Assembly: GCF_030757795.1 (NCBI RefSeq)
Contig: NZ_JAUQWH010000053.1
Span: forward strand, 1 to 49,405
Origin: Actinoplanes oryzae
GTDB taxonomy: Bacteria > Actinomycetota > Actinomycetes > Mycobacteriales > Micromonosporaceae
DNA length: 49,405 nucleotides
Direction: 5' to 3'
In this document: piece by piece, positions 7,991 to 17,600 of the stretch
How the letters are laid out: each line of letters opens with the position of its first letter
How positions within the stretch are numbered: the stretch's first letter is position 1
Translations under genes and position numbers: made by a program
The notes under the pieces: generated by a model
Database searches by the model: none
Seen by the model: only the letters and a program-made list of their open reading frames with translations
Told to the model about the DNA's origin: nothing

Positions 7991-10900
7991 GACGGCCTGC
8001 CCTGCGCGCGGCGGGCGGCGTGCGTCAGCGCGACGGATCGGGCCACGTGATAGACGCGGGCTTCCCGCTCCGGGTCGCGGCCCAAGACCCTGTTGTGGTG
8101 CAGGTGCAGCAACGACACGGCGGCGACCTCCGGTGTCGGCCCGCAAGCGTCCTCGCGGAGACACCGGGCGTAGCGATGGGCAACTCGTGCCCGCTGGCGC
8201 CACGCTGCAGCGCTCTGTGGGCTGAGGCCGCGGGCGTCTGCTGGGCCGGCATCGTCGCCGTTGACCGGGGCCAGGTCGAAGGCACGGCGTGGAACGGCGC
8301 GGTCCGGATTGGCGACTCGGGGATGCAGCTCGGGATTCTCCAGCAGCCAGCGCATGGCCGGTTCCGTCCCGTCGAGCAGGCCCGCGAGCAGGTCGACCAG
8401 GCTGGCCGCCGCGAGCGCATCAGCCTCCGAGGCATGCCCGTCGGCGGCGGCGACCTGGGCGGCCGCGGCGGCGGAATCGGCGGCGAAGAGCATCTCGGCG
8501 GCGGCCATCGCAGGGCCGTCGCCGTATCGGGCGGTCTCCGGCCGGTAGGTGTCCAGGGTCAGATCGCCGGCCAGCCGGAGGTCGCGCAGGCGGGCTGCCC
8601 AACGGCTGAGCCGGGTCGCGTCGCGGCCGTAGCTGGTCGTCGGGAGCCGCAGCCGCAGGTGCGGGTAGGGGTCGCGGTAGCGGACGAACCACCATTCCGG
8701 CGGTGTCTCCCACTGTGCCCAGAGCTGGGGAAGCTGCTCAGTGATGATCGCGTCGATCGCGTCGGGCGGCCCGTACAGCTTGGCGAACAGCAACGATCCG
8801 CCTGGCAGGTCGGCGTGGTCGTGGCCGATCAGCGGCCCCCACGTTGCGCGCGTTGCGGCGGCCGGTGGCCGGGCCGGCGCCGCGGTGGTGACCAGAGGTA
8901 CGACGATCTCGTGGGTACGGCCGCCGCACCAGCCGTAGTCGCCGTCGGCTGGGGCCTCGGTGACCTGGACTGTGCCGACGGTTTGGTTGAGGTGGGCGCG
9001 AAGCAGAGCGAGGTTCATCGGGTCGTCCAGGTTGAGGCGCAGCTGTTGGTCGCCGGCTCCGACGGACACGAAGCTGGGAAGGTGCAGCCGGTTGCGCAGA
9101 GCCTCGAAGGCGTAGCTCCACTCCGGCCCCGGTGCGGTTCGGTCCGGAAGTTCTCCGGCGGGAAGCTGCCATCGGGCGGGCGACAGCACGACGCGGCCGT
9201 ATCGCAGGCGAGGCAGGAAAGGCAGGGAGCCGGCGACTCCCCAGCTGAACTGGCTGATCGGGGTGCTCGTCGCGTGGGGTAGTTCGAGCAGCAGCCGCAT
9301 GAGCGGGGGCATGGTGTGCGGTGCGGCCGCGCAGGTGATGACCGGTTCGACGATCTGCCGACGAGAGAGCGAGGCCACGTAGAAGCGGTCCAGGTCGGCC
9401 AGGACGGCGAGGTCGTCGGGCCGCAGAACGTCCGGGCCGTCGCGATGATGCTCGCCGACGGTGAGGACCATCGGCAGCAGTTGGGCGACCCGGGCGACGG
9501 TCTGCATGCTGGGCCGGTGCGGGGAGAACGACACCTGCGCCGGCACGGCGCCGTCAACGGCCGTGGGCAGCGCGGCGAGCACCTCGCGTTCGTGGCCGGG
9601 AAACAGGTCGAGGAATCGGCCGCTGGTCGCGAGGGCGCTGCGGCCCACGCCCATCACCGAGACGGCGAAATCGCCGCTTTCCAGGGCCGCCTTGCTGACG
9701 GCCCGGACGTCGACTGTGATGTCCAGGTGGGCCGGCCACCGGACGCCGTTGCCGCCGGTGAAAGCGTCGAGGTCCGCGTCGGTGAGGGCGACCTCGATGG
9801 CGCCGTCCAGCGCGCTCTGCTGAGCCAGCGCCAGCAGCCAGAGGCCGCGAGGAGTGACAGCCGTCGGGCGCCGGCTGGCGGTGTCGGTGAAGTGTCGGGG
9901 GAAGCCGAGCCCGGCCGCTTCGTCCACCAGATGGCGAACGGGAACGAAGGCCCCTGCGCCGTACCGGTCGAGGAAACGGGCGTGGTACTCGTGCCAGCTC
10001 GGCTTCCCGTATGCCGCCGGGCTCAACCGCAGGAGTGCGGCGGCCGCCTCCGCGGCGGCGCCGCCGACGGCTGCGGGTATCGCGGGAACGTCGGCGATCT
10101 TCAGGTCCACGGCAAGCGGCTGCGGCGTATCGGCGAGCACCCGCATCCGCTCGATGAGAACGCGACGGTCTTCGGCTCCGGCCGGGGCTTGCTCGTCGCT
10201 TTCGATGGCGGTGTGGATCGCCCCGAGTTCTTCCACGATCCGTCGCCTGCGAGGAGCGTCGGCCGTTCGCATCCGGTTCAGGACGTTCAGGAGGTAGCCG
10301 AGCGCGTCGACATGGACCGAGGGCGCACGCAGGTCGGAGATCAGGGCGCCGACCTCGATCAGCTGCTTGACCAACGCCTCCTGGGCCTCGCCGCGGGCGG
10401 CCGGAAACTCGGCCTTGAGCTTGGCGAGCAGATCGCTGACCGGCGTGGGATGGGCGGCCTGCGCCAGCGCGAAGGCGACCGGCCGGGTATGCCGCAGCGA
10501 CGCGGCCGTCGGCCGGTCGCCTCTCTGGGCGTGGCCGTGCGGACGCCAGCCGATGTGCAGGCGGGTGCCGCGGACCGTCATCACGTCGTTGGCCACGACT
10601 CGCAGGCCTGGCAGCGCGCCCGGCGTCGACTCGAGTTCGGTGATGATCGTGTCGAGCCAGTCCCCGTTCGCTCGCAGCCGGGCCCGCTGCCCCTCAGCCC
10701 GCGCCTGATGCGCGGGACCGGAGATAGCCAGTGGCGCGACGCCGGCAAACAGTCCGAACGGTGTAGCCCTCCGACGCATCCGCACCAGGTACCGCGCGAG
10801 GGAGATCGACGCACGGTGTAGACGCGCGAGATCGGGGGTGCGCTGGCTGGTAAGGCGGTCGACGGTTTCCGCGAACGTCGGTGCTGCCAGGGCCACGGCC

Positions 10901-11055
10901 TGGGTCATGGTGGGGTCGGACCACACCTGGTCGATCCAGGAACACCACGCCGTGTCTTCGCCGGTCTCCGGCCATGGCGGCGTACTGCGATCGGTGTCGG
11001 CGGCGCACCGCCACATCGCCGCGGCGACCGGCCGATAGCCGATGGGCGAGTTCAT
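7987..11055 (-). CDS. LanB-type lanthipeptide dehydratase (glutamylation plus elimination domains)
   Basis: The 1022-residue protein dehydrates Ser/Thr of the precursor using glutamyl-tRNA. The large N-terminal glutamylation region (to ~residue 700) includes RRRATPFGLFAGVA and the YGRVVLSPARW segment. The C-terminal elimination domain begins around residue 740 and carries WWFVRYRDPYPHLRLRL and YRPETARYG, the hallmark Arg/His-containing motifs. Both domains are intact, so this is a full-length enzyme rather than a split one. The start is ATG 11055, 8 bases from AGGAAGGA; upstream in-frame codons lack a ribosome site. A perfect 13-bp hairpin lies between it and the precursor gene. Confidence 0.95.
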   Translation of the reverse strand: MNSPIGYRPVAAAMWRCAADTDRSTPPWPETGEDTAWCSWIDQVWSDPTMTQAVALAAPTFAETVDRLTSQRTPDLARLHRASISLARYLVRMRRRATPFGLFAGVAPLAISGPAHQARAEGQRARLRANGDWLDTIITELESTPGALPGLRVVANDVMTVRGTRLHIGWRPHGHAQRGDRPTAASLRHTRPVAFALAQAAHPTPVSDLLAKLKAEFPAARGEAQEALVKQLIEVGALISDLRAPSVHVDALGYLLNVLNRMRTADAPRRRRIVEELGAIHTAIESDEQAPAGAEDRRVLIERMRVLADTPQPLAVDLKIADVPAIPAAVGGAAAEAAAALLRLSPAAYGKPSWHEYHARFLDRYGAGAFVPVRHLVDEAAGLGFPRHFTDTASRRPTAVTPRGLWLLALAQQSALDGAIEVALTDADLDAFTGGNGVRWPAHLDITVDVRAVSKAALESGDFAVSVMGVGRSALATSGRFLDLFPGHEREVLAALPTAVDGAVPAQVSFSPHRPSMQTVARVAQLLPMVLTVGEHHRDGPDVLRPDDLAVLADLDRFYVASLSRRQIVEPVITCAAAPHTMPPLMRLLLELPHATSTPISQFSWGVAGSLPFLPRLRYGRVVLSPARWQLPAGELPDRTAPGPEWSYAFEALRNRLHLPSFVSVGAGDQQLRLNLDDPMNLALLRAHLNQTVGTVQVTEAPADGDYGWCGGRTHEIVVPLVTTAAPARPPAAATRATWGPLIGHDHADLPGGSLLFAKLYGPPDAIDAIITEQLPQLWAQWETPPEWWFVRYRDPYPHLRLRLPTTSYGRDATRLSRWAARLRDLRLAGDLTLDTYRPETARYGDGPAMAAAEMLFAADSAAAAAQVAAADGHASEADALAAASLVDLLAGLLDGTEPAMRWLLENPELHPRVANPDRAVPRRAFDLAPVNGDDAGPADARGLSPQSAAAWRQRARVAHRYARCLREDACGPTPEVAAVSLLHLHHNRVLGRDPEREARVYHVARSVALTHAARRAQGRPS

Positions 11056-11097
11056 GGCGGCGTCCTTCCTGTCGCTTCGGTCTGGTCGTCCGGGGAC

Positions 11098-11131
11098 CGC
11101 TCGTCCCCGGCGGGGCGGCCGGGGACGAGCG
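11098..11131 (-). terminator. Perfect 13-bp hairpin between precursor and dehydratase genes
   Basis: Bases 11098-11110 (CGCTCGTCCCCGG) are the exact reverse complement of 11119-11131, with an 8-base loop. It begins 9 bases after the precursor stop codon and ends before the LanB ribosome site. In lanthipeptide operons such hairpins partly terminate transcription, giving much more precursor than enzyme mRNA. That role here is inferred. Confidence 0.75.
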
Positions 11132-11140
11132 TGGCGGGAA

Positions 11141-11302
11141 TCAGCAGTCGCCCTGCTTCTGCGTGTCGCAGCCGTCGTCGGTGTTGGCGAGCAGCAGCGC
11201 GCTGGTCGGGCCGAACTCGACGAGACGCACGTCGAGGTCGAAACCGTCGTCACCGTCGGTTTCGATCGGTGCCGAGGTGGCGTACTGGGCGGTTGGGGTC
11301 AT
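11141..11302 (-). CDS. FxLD-family lanthipeptide precursor
   Basis: The peptide is 53 residues. Its leader carries the diagnostic Phe21-Asp-Leu23-Asp24 (FxLD) motif, bound by LanB in this family. The C-terminal core contains Thr41, Cys45, Thr47 and Cys53 (NTDDGC then DTQKQGDC). The simplest prediction is two rings, Thr41-Cys45 and Thr47-Cys53, with Asp42, Asp43, Asp46 or Asp52 available to the isoaspartate-type methyltransferase; Ser34 and Thr33 are further dehydration candidates. The start ATG 11302 is preceded by AGAAGGAG. The gene is first in the minus-strand cluster. The cleavage site is unknown; no dedicated protease gene is adjacent. Confidence 0.92.
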   Translation of the reverse strand: MTPTAQYATSAPIETDGDDGFDLDVRLVEFGPTSALLLANTDDGCDTQKQGDC

Positions 11303-11870
11303 CGAGGGACTCCTTCTGTCAGCGCGGGCGGGTTGGCGGTTCCCGTCCGCGAACAACCGCAGCCGCACGTGGTTGTGCAGCCGGGAAGACGGCCGGCCGT
11401 GAGGGCTTGCAGCCGGGGCCCTGTAGTGCCCCAGGACGTTGGCCCGATTTCCGGGCCGGTCCCTGCGCCGTCTGACCTCAACGTTCGCTGAAGTTGGAAC
11501 CGTCGGGGAGGTGCAGAAACCGTCGCGGTTACCGTCGGGGAACCGTGCCAGTTACTCCACGAAGCACCGTTGAACTGCGGCTTTTAGCTCGTGAGGGTGA
11601 TTCTCTCGATAGAGCAGACCGTCGATGCAGTGAGGCGTCAGTGTGGCCCGCAGCTCGAAAGCGCGGCCAAACCGCCTAAAACGCCCTTCAATAATGGCTC
11701 CCCGTCGGAGTCGACACCCTCATCAATCGCTCAGAATGCCTGCATATCGGGCCATAAGCCCGGGTTTACTGAAGATGGTCAGGCGACCATCCTGATTGAG
11801 TGAAGCGGATACCCTTCGCTTGCGAAGCTCCTCGGGCGCGGCGCGTCCCTCGACGCAGCAAAGGGTGTCT
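11303..11870. promoter_or_regulatory. Gene-free divergent control region with ACCGTC direct repeats
   Basis: This 568-base stretch lies between the divergent precursor gene and the gene at 11871 and contains no convincing coding region; the short frames in it lack ribosome sites. It contains repeated ACCGTC/G hexamers starting at 11499, 11519, 11531 and 11542 (spacings 20, 12 and 11), two of them within ACCGTCGGGG. The near-helical phasing suggests a regulator-binding array for the lanthipeptide operon. I could not identify a confident -10 or -35 for either direction. Confidence 0.45.
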
Positions 11871-12854
11871 ATGCAGGTAGTTCCACTCGCCGGGCTCGTC
11901 GGCAGCGGTCTCGTCGGCGTCACCGGCGCCGCGGGAGTCACCGTTGGTGGCTTCAACTATGTCCGAGCGTTGAGGCAGATCCGTGCCGACCAACGCCGGT
12001 ACGACCGACGCCATGCCGAGCACCGGTCCAGGGTCAGCAGAACGAACAAGGCGCTGCGCTCGTACGGTCGGCTGCAGGAGCGCGCTCACCACGACGTCAT
12101 CCTGCGGATGAAGGCGTTCCTGGAACGTAACGGGGCTCAGGTCCGGGCGGCCGACCACCTGGTCGTCGACGGCGTCGAGCCACCAGCTTTGTCTGTGGCC
12201 CCTGTCGCGAAGTTCGATGTGAACGCAGGCGGGTGGGCTCGCGGCGCCGTCAAGGCTGTTGCGGCTGGTACCGGCACTGCCGAGGTGATCAAAGCCGTGG
12301 TTCTTCGCTTCGGCAAGGCAAGCACCGGTCGACCTGTTTCCGCGTTGTCCGGGATTGCGCAGAAGAACGCCGGCGACTCGTGGCTCGGCGGCGGCCCCCT
12401 GTCGACCGGCGCCGGCGGCAAGGCCCTTGGCAACAAAGTCCGGATCGCGATGGTGGGCAGCGCCGCCGCGTTTTCCGCCGGTCTCACGACGCTGGAGGAA
12501 GGGAGCCTGGCTCACTCCCAGGCTGCCGAACACCACCAGATCATCAGCGCCCGTATCGGGGAGCTTCAGCTGCAGGACGAACTTTTGCGCGGTGTGCGCC
12601 TGCGCGCGGAAGAACTCGGCGATTTCCTCGCCGAGCACATGACCCGGGCTGCGGCTGCGCTCGACGTCCTGGAGTCCGAGCCGTTCAATCCGGCCGAACA
12701 CCGTGATCGTCTGGATGCCGCCCGGCATCTGGTCGTCGGCGTGCAGCAGATCCGCACCGCGCCGATCTCTGACGGCAAGTGCCGCCTCGACCCAACTACC
12801 GAGCATCTGATCATCAAGTACCGCCGCGCGTGCGAGGACAACTCCGATGCCTGA
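11871..12854 (+). CDS. Glycine-rich putative membrane protein of unknown function
   Basis: The protein has 327 residues from ATG 11871, with AAGGG just upstream. A hydrophobic Gly/Val segment occupies residues ~3-28 (PLAGLVGSGLVGVTGAAGV), then a charged coiled-coil-like region (residues 30-85). A Gly/Ala-rich core runs from residue 147 (FGKASTG...VSALSG...WLGGG), a pattern I recall from scattered hypothetical proteins in accessory regions, usually with a Gly-zipper hydrophobic core. A helical C-terminus follows. It overlaps the next gene by 8 bases. The pattern suggests a membrane-associated or pore-like protein, but no function is established from the sequence. Confidence 0.75.
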   Translation: MQVVPLAGLVGSGLVGVTGAAGVTVGGFNYVRALRQIRADQRRYDRRHAEHRSRVSRTNKALRSYGRLQERAHHDVILRMKAFLERNGAQVRAADHLVVDGVEPPALSVAPVAKFDVNAGGWARGAVKAVAAGTGTAEVIKAVVLRFGKASTGRPVSALSGIAQKNAGDSWLGGGPLSTGAGGKALGNKVRIAMVGSAAAFSAGLTTLEEGSLAHSQAAEHHQIISARIGELQLQDELLRGVRLRAEELGDFLAEHMTRAAAALDVLESEPFNPAEHRDRLDAARHLVVGVQQIRTAPISDGKCRLDPTTEHLIIKYRRACEDNSDA

Positions 12855-13296
12855 GAAAATCGTGTACAGCGGCCAGGCCTTGCCGGCCGAGAAAAACCCC
12901 ACCGCCAGCGGCAGCGTCGGCCCCAACACCAGCGAGGTCGTCGATGCCCTCACCCAGTTTGTCGGCATCGCCCGCGATCCGTTCGCGGCATACCAGGCCG
13001 AGAAGACGAAACGCGCGCAGATCAGCGCAGCCCGGGACACCGAGATCGCTCGGATCAAGGCGGCGAAGACGGTCCTGCGGGACTACTTCGACCACGTCTA
13101 CCTCGAACGGCGTGAAGTCCATACCCGGCTGCTCGACAGCCTCGATCGGGCCCTCGAAGCTGGTAATACCGATGCGATCCCCGGGATCATCAATGGCATC
13201 GTCGACATGGCCCGGGTGTCCCCGCTCGCTCACGTCGGCGACATCGGCGACCTTATCCGCGCCATGAAGGACCCCAACACCGTCATCGAGTTGTAA
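12847..13296 (+). CDS. Small helical protein, partner of the glycine-rich protein
   Basis: The 149-residue product begins at ATG 12847 inside the end of the preceding gene. Residues ~45-90 form a charged helix (EKTKRAQISAARDTEIARIK), followed by a YFDHVYLERREVHTRLLDSLDRAL helix pair and an IINGIVDMARVSPLAHVGDIGDL tail. No enzyme motif, signal peptide or membrane segment is visible. The overlapping genes indicate a stable two-gene unit, possibly effector plus control or adaptor protein. The family is not recognised. Confidence 0.75.
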   Translation: MPEKIVYSGQALPAEKNPTASGSVGPNTSEVVDALTQFVGIARDPFAAYQAEKTKRAQISAARDTEIARIKAAKTVLRDYFDHVYLERREVHTRLLDSLDRALEAGNTDAIPGIINGIVDMARVSPLAHVGDIGDLIRAMKDPNTVIEL

Positions 13297-13655
13297 GCCA
13301 CCGCCGTCGTCTCCGGGCACACCGAATGACCTCCCAACGTTCATCACGCACGTCGCACCGAAGCCCTCTTCCGGCGCCAAATATTGCTGAGCGGAGCCCC
13401 GTAAAGATCTTGCCGACCTCGATGTTTGAAGGTTGGAGCCAACCCGGAGAGGGCAGAGTCCGGCTACAGCCGGTCAGGGACACTCGGACTCAGGCGGGCC
13501 CGACCAAGGGCTTGGCGCATACTTGCCGGCAGCGTAAGTGGACAGGTCCGACGGAGTTCTCTCCTGCTGCCCTCCCCTCCGCGCGGGCGGACCGGACCGG
13601 TCATCGTCACAGCAAGTGCACAGCAATGCCACTCCGGCTACGGGATGATCGGACT
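13297..13655. promoter_or_regulatory. Intergenic region upstream of the Hachiman-like operon
   Basis: About 360 bases have no credible gene. The notable element is a 14-base palindrome, GGTTGG-AG-CCAACC at 13431-13444, which could be an operator for the downstream defence genes. No clear -35/-10 pair was found. Confidence 0.3.
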
Positions 13656-13757
13656 ATGACCTCGACGCCCCACAGGCCGCACCTTGTGGTGGGACGGCCT
13701 CTCGCCATTGACGTCGCGCCGGGTACGGCGATCCCACTTGACGGCGGGTGGTCATGA
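13656..13757 (+). CDS. Possible 33-residue leader-like ORF
   Basis: ATG 13656 opens a 33-codon frame whose TGA overlaps the ATG of the next gene as ATGA (13754-13757). The peptide (MTSTPHRPHLVVGRP...) has no recognisable motif and only a weak ribosome site (GGGATGAT). It could be a translationally coupled leader or a chance frame. Confidence 0.25.
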   Translation: MTSTPHRPHLVVGRPLAIDVAPGTAIPLDGGWS

Positions 13758-14668
13758 CGAGCGCCCCCGCTGCGCCTCCGGCGGCCGCCCCGACGCCTGC
13801 GCAGTCTGAGCAGTTCGCCCGCACCAACAACCGCCTGACAGTAGGGGACTACCTGCCACGGGCGGTTCACGACGGCACTCCCGAGGCCGGCAAGTGTGAG
13901 TGGAGCTCGCACGTGGCCATCAGCCTCAGTGCTCAGGAAGCTGGCGCTCTGGCCTGGGTACTGATCGACACGATCATGCAAGCCCGGTTCGGTCCCGCGA
14001 CTCCGTTGTACGACGCGTGGCGCCAGCACACCCTCGCCGGTACCCAGATCCCGGCCCCGGCCAACGTCACCATCGGGTCTTTCGTCGAACCGGTGTTCGG
14101 CCTGCCAGGAGCCACCGCGAAAAGCGAGACCCACCTGTTAGGGCATGTCGGTGAGTGGCTCTGGCACTTGCTCACGAAGGACAACCCAGCGGTGCGAGTG
14201 CAGCACGACCCGAAGGGCGATGTCACCGACGCCGGCGGCGACGGCTACACGATCTACGAGTCCACCGACGGCACGCTGCGATTTCGACTATGGGAGAGCA
14301 AAAAGAACACCGCAAAAGGCTCACTTTCGGCAAGTCTGAACAAGGCATATAAGCAGCTCGCGGTCAGCGGGCAACGGTATGTCGCCAAGATCGTCGGCTC
14401 GTTCGCCCACACGGCGACCGGCACCCCCGACGAGTTGATCAGCTTCATCGCCGAGATCCCCGGCGCATGGGTCCAAGGCGACGAGCTTGTCGGCGCTGGA
14501 GTAACCCTTGCGACACACCAGACGCTGCCCGCGGCCCCGTTCACCAAGATGGCGTCCAAACTTCCCCTGCTGGACAAGCCGGGTCAGCTGCGCGGCCTCG
14601 CGACGAGCATCAACGGCTACGAGGAACTCGCCAAGACGGTCAGGAGGTACGCGTGGACCGCGCTCTAG
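13754..14668 (+). CDS. HamA-like (DUF1837-type) nuclease of a Hachiman-like defence pair
   Basis: The 304-residue protein precedes a Ski2-like helicase gene with a 16-base overlap, the arrangement of Hachiman HamA-HamB (also AbpA-AbpB). A GEWLWHLL helix lies at ~residues 134-141, followed by Asp163 in a GGDGYTIYE strand and Glu181-Ser-Lys183 in LWESKK. This D...E-x-K set fits the PD-(D/E)XK fold of DUF1837 effectors. In Hachiman, HamA is held by HamB and released to degrade DNA when HamB senses aberrant DNA; that mechanism is known for characterised systems and assumed here. The start is ATG 13754 (GGCGGG upstream); GTG 13748 is an alternative. Overall similarity is recognised by motif only, so another nuclease family remains possible. 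Confidence 0.7.
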   Translation: MTSAPAAPPAAAPTPAQSEQFARTNNRLTVGDYLPRAVHDGTPEAGKCEWSSHVAISLSAQEAGALAWVLIDTIMQARFGPATPLYDAWRQHTLAGTQIPAPANVTIGSFVEPVFGLPGATAKSETHLLGHVGEWLWHLLTKDNPAVRVQHDPKGDVTDAGGDGYTIYESTDGTLRFRLWESKKNTAKGSLSASLNKAYKQLAVSGQRYVAKIVGSFAHTATGTPDELISFIAEIPGAWVQGDELVGAGVTLATHQTLPAAPFTKMASKLPLLDKPGQLRGLATSINGYEELAKTVRRYAWTAL

Positions 14669-17600
14669 CCGCCGAGCACCTCACAGGCGCGTTCGGCGAT
14701 GTTCAACTCAGTGAACTCCCGACCGTCGCCGAACTGACCGGCCTCATCGCCGAACTGGAGGTCGAGCTTGTCCGCGGCCTGACCGACACCGGGTTCCGGG
14801 CTGACCTCTCCCCGGCACGACGCGCCGCGTGGTACCTGCACGGCATCGCCTCGACCGCGGAAACATCTCGCTACCCTGCTGAGCAACGCCGCCGAGCATT
14901 CGCAGTCAGCGCCCACGTCCTCGACCTGCTCCTGGATGACCCCGCGGAGACCGGATTGGTACGGCTCGCCACAGCGTTCGCCGCACAGGTGGGGTACCAC
15001 CGGGCCGACGAGAGCCCGAATGCCGGCGCCGTCCACCGCAAACTCCGTGACCTCTTCGCCGAGCCTGCCACGTTCATCGAGAGCGCAGACGTAGCCCTGC
15101 ACGCCGGGATCCTGTTCCTCGGCCTCGACATGGCCACCCTCAACCAGCACCTACGCACGTGGGCGTCCGCCGCGTCCGCCCTGACCCGCGGCGCCCAGCT
15201 CGAAAACCTCGACGGGACCATGTTCGGCCCGACGCAACGGCTCCTGCGAGGTGTCGCCGACCTCGTCCGATACTTACGCGAAGGCAGCACCGACGCTCTT
15301 GAGACCGCCCGCAGCCATCTCCTGCTCGTGGCGAACAACGAGGCCGGCCTCAGCGACCTGGACACCCGCTGGGTCGCCGGACACCTCCTCGCCCTAGCGG
15401 ACGGGCTCGGCGACAGCAGCGTCTGGGCCGTACTCCCACCAGACCTCCCCGCAGCGGTGAAACAGGCGTTCACCCTCGACCGGCAGCCCGTCCTGACGCT
15501 CTGGCCGCCCCAGCGAAGGCTTATCGCCCACCCGACCATCAGTCCGCTCAGCCCGACAACGTCACGCCTGCTGGTGTCGGTTCCGACGAGCGCCGGCAAG
15601 ACGCTCCTCGCACAGATGATCATCTGTGCCCACACCGCGCAGGACGACCGCGACGTCTGCTACGTCACCCCGTTACGCAGCCTCGGCCGGGAGATGCGCC
15701 AAGCGCTCCGATCCCGCCTTCGCTACCTCGGCCGGCGGCTCGGCGCAGACCTTCCCGACGGTTTCGGCACCCAGGACCTCGGCGGAGGAGCAGAGCCCGA
15801 GGGGCGTGCCAGCGAACTGCCACAGGTCGAAGTGATGACCCCCGAGCGGCTCATGAACGCGTTGCGGCAGTCGCCGCAGGAGGTCCTCAGCCGGTTCAGC
15901 CTGTTCATCATCGATGAAGCACACCTCATCGCCCAGTCCGGTGGACGCGGCCTTCTACTCGAAGGGCTGCTAACCCTGCTGGACGCCAGCGGCGCCAGGC
16001 TGATCCTGCTCTCCGGCGTGATCGGCAACGCCGCTTCCCTCGCCGCGTGGACGGCGGCCGAGCAAGGAGAGGTGCTGTTCACCGACGAGTGGCGCGCCCC
16101 TCGGCGCCTCAGCGTCCTGACAACGACCGAGAAGATCGACGAAAGCCGGACGATCATCACCGGCAAGCGTGGTGCGGCGGCCAAGACCCGGTACGACCTC
16201 CGTGCCCGGATCGCGGTCCGTCCCACAAGCTCGACCGAGCGGCACCTCGTCACCAGCAACGAAACCCCGATCGGCCAGCTCGTCCTCGGCCCGGACAACA
16301 AACGCAAACCTGGCACGTCCCCTAACTACGTGACAACCGCTAAGACAGCAACCGTGCTGCTCGAAGCGGGGAGCCTTCTGATGGTGGTCAGCCAGCGAGC
16401 GACGGCCCGCGACGCCGCCAGAACGATGGCTGCGGAGCTGGAGGACGACCCGCACTCGCAGGGCCTGGCCGACGCACTCGCTGCCCGCCTCGGTAACGAT
16501 CACCCATTGATCGGGTGCGTCCGTAAAGGCGTGGCATACCACCACGCTGGCCTGCCTGTTGAAGTGCAGGAAGCCGTCGAGGACGCGGTCCGCAGCGAGA
16601 CCATCAGGGCGGTCGTCGCGACAAGCACCCTCACCGACGGCGTGAACCTCCCCGTCAGGACCGTCGTCATCGCGACGACCGAGTACGAAGGGCAGGACCC
16701 CGGTCAACGCATGTCCCCCGCGCAACTACTCAACGCAGTCGGCCGCGCCGGCCGGGCCGGTAAGGAATCCGAGGGCTGGATCGTGCTTGCCGTGTCCAAG
16801 AAGCCAAGTGGCAGCGACTTCGACCGGCTGACACCCGAGCCAAGCGACCTCGAGGTCCGCTCCACCCTCGCTTCGCCCACCGCGCTAACTGCGCTCGCGG
16901 AAGCAGAAGCCCTGGTGGCCCAGACGCAGGACGCGATCCTTCAACTTCCCCACGATAAGGAGGCGGGAGGATTCGTCAACTATGTCTGGTTCGTGCTGCA
17001 CGCACTCGACCTCGTTCCCAGCCTTGCCGATACTCGCCCCTGGCACGACATCGTCGCGCGTCTGTTCGCGTTCACACAGTTGCCTGACGACCTCAAATCG
17101 CGGTGGCTTGCCCTCGCTGATACCGTCGCCGCCCGTTACGCCCAGACACCGCAAGCATCCCGCCGACGCTGGGGGCAGGCCGGGACGAGTCTCGGGTCAG
17201 CTGCCGTCCTCGAGGCGATCGCAACCAGTCTGGCCGACGGGATGGAGACCCTCGGCGGCCTCGGCGAGTACACACTCGACGAGACCCTCGACGTGTTCGC
17301 CAACCAGGACGTCTACACCAAGATCCTGCAGCTGCCGGAGGCCAAGGGGCACTGGCGCTTCCGCAAATCGCCTAAGGGCGCGGCGGTTGACGTGGACGCG
17401 GACGCAGTCGTACGTGGCTGGATCGCCGGTCGTGATCTCACCGAACTCGCTGACGCCCACCTCAACGAGGTGGCGGACCCGGTGTTCCGGCTTGAGCAGA
17501 TGGTGGACGGAATCAGCGAAGGGGTCCAGCACTACCTGGCCTGGACCGTCGGTCTCATCATCGCCCAGACGAACGAGATTCTTCTTTCCCGTCTCAGCCC

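Noticed and set aside
9316..10821. 501-residue plus-strand frame over LanB
   Set aside because: Antisense to a gene with full LanB motifs; no ribosome site or domain.
11591..11803. 70-residue frame upstream of the glycine-rich protein gene
   Set aside because: No ribosome site, no motif and codon usage unlike neighbours; treated as control region.
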